A stretch of DNA of 64,000 bases, taken from NCBI RefSeq assembly GCF_000429965.1, contig NZ_KE387005.1:213347-277346 (forward strand), in the 5' to 3' direction. How positions within the stretch are numbered: the stretch's first letter is position 1; each line of letters starts with the position of its first letter. Source of the DNA: Desulfogranum mediterraneum DSM 13871 (GTDB taxonomy: Bacteria; Desulfobacterota; Desulfobulbia; Desulfobulbales; Desulfobulbaceae). The notes beneath the pieces were generated by a model. That model was not told the DNA's origin. It saw nothing but the letters and a program-made list of their open reading frames with translations, and did not search any database. Made by a program: the position numbers and the translations under genes. Shown in pieces: positions 61,164 to 64,000 of the stretch.

Positions 61164-62954
61164 TTATAAATATTGATATAATATGAATGTTATTAAGACC
61201 ACTCCAGCCAGGCTGGAGGCGTAAAAGAGCATATATTGGAGCTGACCGGACTGGAGCGTCCGCACCCGACCGCCCAGGGCCCGAACCGAACGGGCAAAGC
61301 CGTCAACGACCCCGTCGATACCGTGCCAGTCAAACCAGGCCCAGAAACGGCTGAGGGTCATCAGGCTGCGCAGGCCCACGGCCCTGTAGGCCTCGCCCCA
61401 GGCAGTGTCAAACCACTGGATGGGATTGCGGACCAGCCAGAGGAAGACCCGGCCCAGGCTGCGGTAGAACCAGTCCAGATCCAGGCTGATACGGTCCTGG
61501 GGGGCAATCAGCCCTTTTAAGAGAAAGAAGACCACGCTGGCAGCACCCATCAACTGCAGGGTCTCCAGGAGGTGATAGCTGGTAAAGGGGTTGTAGTGGA
61601 CCGGATAGGGCAGCATCTCATAGAGAAAGCTGGGGGCAGAGCCCACCACCACGCAGAGGGTGGCGCCCAGGGCCATGGCGATCATCATGTTCCAGGGTGG
61701 ATCGCCGGCCGCCTCCCAGGTCTCATCGCTGCAGTTGTTTTTGCCGAAGAAGAGAAAGTAGGGCAGTTTGAGGCCGTTGTAGATGAAGGTTCCGGTGGCA
61801 CCGAACATCAACAGCCAGGTGGCCCAGGTAAGGTGCTCTTCAAAGCCGGCGGTTATGATCATCGACTTGGAGACATAGGCGGCAAAGTAGGGAGCCGCCG
61901 AAATGGAGAGGCAACCGATCACGGTAAAGAAGAGGGTTGCCGGCATCTTCCGGTAGAGCCCGCCCAGTTCGGTGAACTTGGATTTGCCGGTCATGTAGAG
62001 TACCGAGCCGGTGCCCATGAAGAGCAGACTCTTGTAGAGGATGTGGACCACGGCATGGGCCGCAGCCCCGTTGATGGCCAGGTCGCTGCCGATGCCGACG
62101 CCTGCCACCATGTAGCCTACCTGGGAGACGATGGACCAGGCCAGCAGCCGGCGGATATCGTTCTCCAGCACCGCATAGACGACCCCGTAGAGGGCCATGG
62201 CCACACCCAGGACAATCAGGATGTCCATGCCTGCACAGCCTCGTGCCAGGGTATAGACGGCGGTCTTGGTGGTAAAGGCACACATGAAGACCGCGCCGTT
62301 GTAGGAGGCCTCACCATAGGCATCGGGCAGCCAGGAGTGAAGCGGTACCACCGCGGCGTTGAGGGCAAAGCCGATCATGATCAGCCAGGTGTAGAGTGCG
62401 GGATGGGTGACATCCATCAGCTCAAAGACGATGTTGCCCTCGGCCTGGTAGCGGAGCATGATTCCGGCCAGGAGGATGATCCCGCCCACGGTATGGACCA
62501 GCAGGTAGCGATAGCCCACGGCCAGGCTCTTTTTCCCCTTCCGAAACCAGATCAGAAAGACCGAGGAAAAGGCCATCATCTCCCAGAAGAAGAAGAGACT
62601 CAGGTAGTCACCCGAGTAGATGGTCCCCAGGGAGCCGGCCACATAGAACCAGGCGGCCATGTGTTCTCCGGCCCGATCGACCTGGAGGCCGTAGAGGGTG
62701 CCGATCACCGCCATCACTGCCATGATCAGGGCAAAGACCGAGGAGAGCTTGTCCACCCGGCCGAAGATCAGCTGCCAGTCCATGAACTGGAAGGTGGCAA
62801 AGGTATCGGAGAGGTTGGCATTCATCGCCACCGCGGCCAGGGCCAGGATGGGCACCAGAAAGAGGTAGGGTTTGCGCAGAGGCCCCCGGACAAAGGGCAG
62901 AATCAGGGCTCCGGCAATGAACAGGAACGATGGATGGATAAAACTACTGGTCAT
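61164..62954 (-). CDS. Antiporter-like subunit (MrpD/MbhH type)
   Basis: A 596-residue membrane protein of the proton-conducting transporter family. LHSWLPDAYGEASYNGAVFM near residue 205 is the core motif, closer to the Mrp antiporter/Mbh type than to NuoL. About 14 membrane segments are followed by a hydrophilic stretch and a last helix near the end. The start codon overlaps the stop of the small membrane gene (TAATG). It belongs to one operon with the flanking nuoM and MrpD-like genes. Confidence 0.88.
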   Translation of the reverse strand: MTSSFIHPSFLFIAGALILPFVRGPLRKPYLFLVPILALAAVAMNANLSDTFATFQFMDWQLIFGRVDKLSSVFALIMAVMAVIGTLYGLQVDRAGEHMAAWFYVAGSLGTIYSGDYLSLFFFWEMMAFSSVFLIWFRKGKKSLAVGYRYLLVHTVGGIILLAGIMLRYQAEGNIVFELMDVTHPALYTWLIMIGFALNAAVVPLHSWLPDAYGEASYNGAVFMCAFTTKTAVYTLARGCAGMDILIVLGVAMALYGVVYAVLENDIRRLLAWSIVSQVGYMVAGVGIGSDLAINGAAAHAVVHILYKSLLFMGTGSVLYMTGKSKFTELGGLYRKMPATLFFTVIGCLSISAAPYFAAYVSKSMIITAGFEEHLTWATWLLMFGATGTFIYNGLKLPYFLFFGKNNCSDETWEAAGDPPWNMMIAMALGATLCVVVGSAPSFLYEMLPYPVHYNPFTSYHLLETLQLMGAASVVFFLLKGLIAPQDRISLDLDWFYRSLGRVFLWLVRNPIQWFDTAWGEAYRAVGLRSLMTLSRFWAWFDWHGIDGVVDGFARSVRALGGRVRTLQSGQLQYMLFYASSLAGVVLITFILYQYL

Positions 62955-63232
62955 TATTCTTCCTCACTGGTCTTTGCTTCCGGGCAGCAGCCATAAAAGT
63001 CTGGTCGCACCTGCAGCCCGGCACGGCCCAGCCAGCTTGCGCCCACCATGATGATCGCAGCCGCAGCGGCAGCAAACAGGGACCAGAAGGCTGGAATGTG
63101 CTGTTCCACCCAGGAGTGGGCATGACTGGTATCCACCACCAGGGAAAAACCGATGATCACGGCAAGGATGCCGCAACATACCCAGATAAAGGGCTTGAGA
63201 TGTTTGGTCAGGTATTCAATTATGGGTATCAT
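62954..63232 (-). CDS. Small membrane protein in the antiporter cluster
   Basis: A 92-residue protein with two hydrophobic segments (PFIWVCCGILAVIIGFSLVV and LFAAAAAAIIMVGASWLG). The C-terminus (GCCPEAKTSEEE) is hydrophilic. It overlaps the MrpD-like gene upstream by 4 bases (ATGA) and the one downstream by 1 base. It may be a small accessory subunit of the antiporter complex. No family name was assigned. Confidence 0.72.
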   Translation of the reverse strand: MIPIIEYLTKHLKPFIWVCCGILAVIIGFSLVVDTSHAHSWVEQHIPAFWSLFAAAAAAIIMVGASWLGRAGLQVRPDFYGCCPEAKTSEEE

Positions 63233-64000
63233 CCTGTCACCATCTGAACAAATTGCATCATAAATCCGGGAAAGATGCCGATGATCACGGAGACCGTCAC
63301 AGCGATGAGGATGGGAATCAGCATGCTGAGCGGTGCCTCCTTGATGCCGACAGCCGCTTCACCGGCAGGGGGCTTGCCAAAAAAGGCCTTGTAGGTAATC
63401 GGGGCAAAGTAGCCCACGTTGAGCACGGTGGAGGTGATCAGTATCAGGAGGATGCCGATCTGATGGGCCTCCATGGATCCGACCAGCAGATACCACTTGG
63501 AGACAAAACCGGCCACCGGCGGTGCTCCGATCATGGAGAGCGAGGCAACGGCAAAGGCGCCAAAGGTAAAGGGCATGGTCCGTCCCAGGCCGCTCATCTC
63601 CGAGATATACTTTTTATGGCTGGCGATGTAGATGGCGCCGGCACAGAAGAACAGGGTAATCTTGGCAAAGGCGTGGTTGACGATATGGATCAGGCCGCCG
63701 TCGATGGCGTGGGGGGTGAGCATGGCCACGCCCAGGATAATATAGGAGAGCTGGCTCACCGTGGAGTAGGCGAGCCGCGCCTTGAGGTTATCCTTGGACA
63801 GGGCGATCACCGAGGCCATGATGATGGTAAAACCGACAAAGTAGGCCGTAGGGATCCCCAGGTTGAGGGCATGCATGGTATCCACCCCAAAGACATAGAG
63901 CATGGTCCGGGTGGTGCAGAAGACCCCGACCTTGACCACGGCCACCGCATGGAGCAGGGCCGAGACCGGGGTGGGGGCAACCATGGCGCCGGGCAGCCAG
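63229..64000 (-). CDS. Antiporter-like subunit MrpD type (5' end beyond the window)
   Basis: The C-terminal 257 or so residues of a proton-conducting transporter family subunit. LPGAMVAPTPVSALLHAVAVV at the window edge is the mid-protein motif of MnhD/MrpD, so the gene continues past 64000 and the true start lies outside. KDNLKARLAYSTVSQLSYI carries the conserved lysine. It is separate from the antiporter-like subunit at 61.2 kb, so two such subunits lie in one operon. Confidence 0.88.
   Translation of the reverse strand, partial: WLPGAMVAPTPVSALLHAVAVVKVGVFCTTRTMLYVFGVDTMHALNLGIPTAYFVGFTIIMASVIALSKDNLKARLAYSTVSQLSYIILGVAMLTPHAIDGGLIHIVNHAFAKITLFFCAGAIYIASHKKYISEMSGLGRTMPFTFGAFAVASLSMIGAPPVAGFVSKWYLLVGSMEAHQIGILLILITSTVLNVGYFAPITYKAFFGKPPAGEAAVGIKEAPLSMLIPILIAVTVSVIIGIFPGFMMQFVQMVTG

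Noticed and set aside
61572-62996. 474-codon plus-strand open frame
   Set aside because: Antisense shadow of the antiporter-like subunit; Gly/His/Gln-rich composition typical of reversed membrane proteins.

Overview
The window looks like chromosome of a Gram-negative anaerobe of the Desulfobacterota (Desulfobulbales-like). That is an inference from several traits together: a glutamate synthase split into archaeal-type pieces, a PEP-CTERM surface protein, a multi-subunit Mrp/complex-I-like antiporter cluster, an iron-dependent alcohol dehydrogenase, lipoproteins and two class A penicillin-binding proteins. No rRNA or tRNA gene was seen, so the taxonomy is not proven. Coding DNA is GC-rich, which produces many long false antisense ORFs. 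One island (about 13.9-16.7 kb) and some intergenic stretches are clearly more AT-rich.

Layout. 0.2-3.1 kb: two tandem zinc-independent MDR oxidoreductases and a DJ-1/PfpI protein. 3.3-6.1 kb: a tiny zinc-ribbon protein, then an AraC-type regulator divergent from an iron-containing alcohol dehydrogenase. 6.1-7.0 kb: REP-like palindromes around a decayed GIY-YIG gene. 7.0-9.4 kb: an SLC13-type transporter with four RCK_C-like domains. 10.4-13.9 kb: a secreted Asp-box beta-propeller protein ending in a dockerin, followed by a cohesin-like protein with a PEP-CTERM tail, separated by a MITE-like repeat. 13.9-16.7 kb: a graveyard of mobile DNA holding IS3 and IS30 fragments, a RAYT remnant with 25-bp inverted repeats, and a small integron-cassette-like cluster (nitrilase-family gene, GNAT gene, attC-like palindromes) with two group II intron remnants in opposite orientations and no integrase.

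16.8-25.3 kb (minus strand): radical SAM protein, asd, a divergent PRPP synthetase, leuB, rsmG, hisD, mutL. 25.4-28.3 kb (plus): class A PBP, a translationally coupled cysteine-rich protein and a small protein, ending in a perfect-palindrome terminator. 28.3-33.5 kb (minus): the three-gene glutamate synthase. 33.8-41.7 kb (minus): two tatA genes, then mtaD, purine nucleoside phosphorylase and thrC with 1-nt stop/start overlaps, rsfS, topB and an alpha/beta hydrolase. 42-50 kb (minus): an envelope block of a membrane-anchored coiled-coil protein, a large lipoprotein, a coiled-coil protein, a secreted EF-hand protein and a giant PBP. 50.3-58 kb: MltD-like lytic transglycosylase, TraB family protein, YhbY, gamma-glutamylcyclotransferase, cobO, dienelactone hydrolase and glyA. 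58-64 kb (minus): nuoN, nuoM, an MrpD/MbhH-like subunit, a small membrane protein and a second MrpD-like subunit cut by the window edge.

Functional links: asd, thrC, leuB and hisD serve amino-acid synthesis. mtaD plus the nucleoside phosphorylase suggest nucleoside salvage by deamination then phosphorolysis. The PBPs, transglycosylase and envelope proteins concern the cell wall. The antiporter cluster probably moves ions for an energy-converting complex whose catalytic subunits lie beyond the right edge. The most unusual parts are the adjacent cohesin-like/dockerin pair with a PEP-CTERM anchor and the integrase-less cassette cluster carrying two group II intron remnants.
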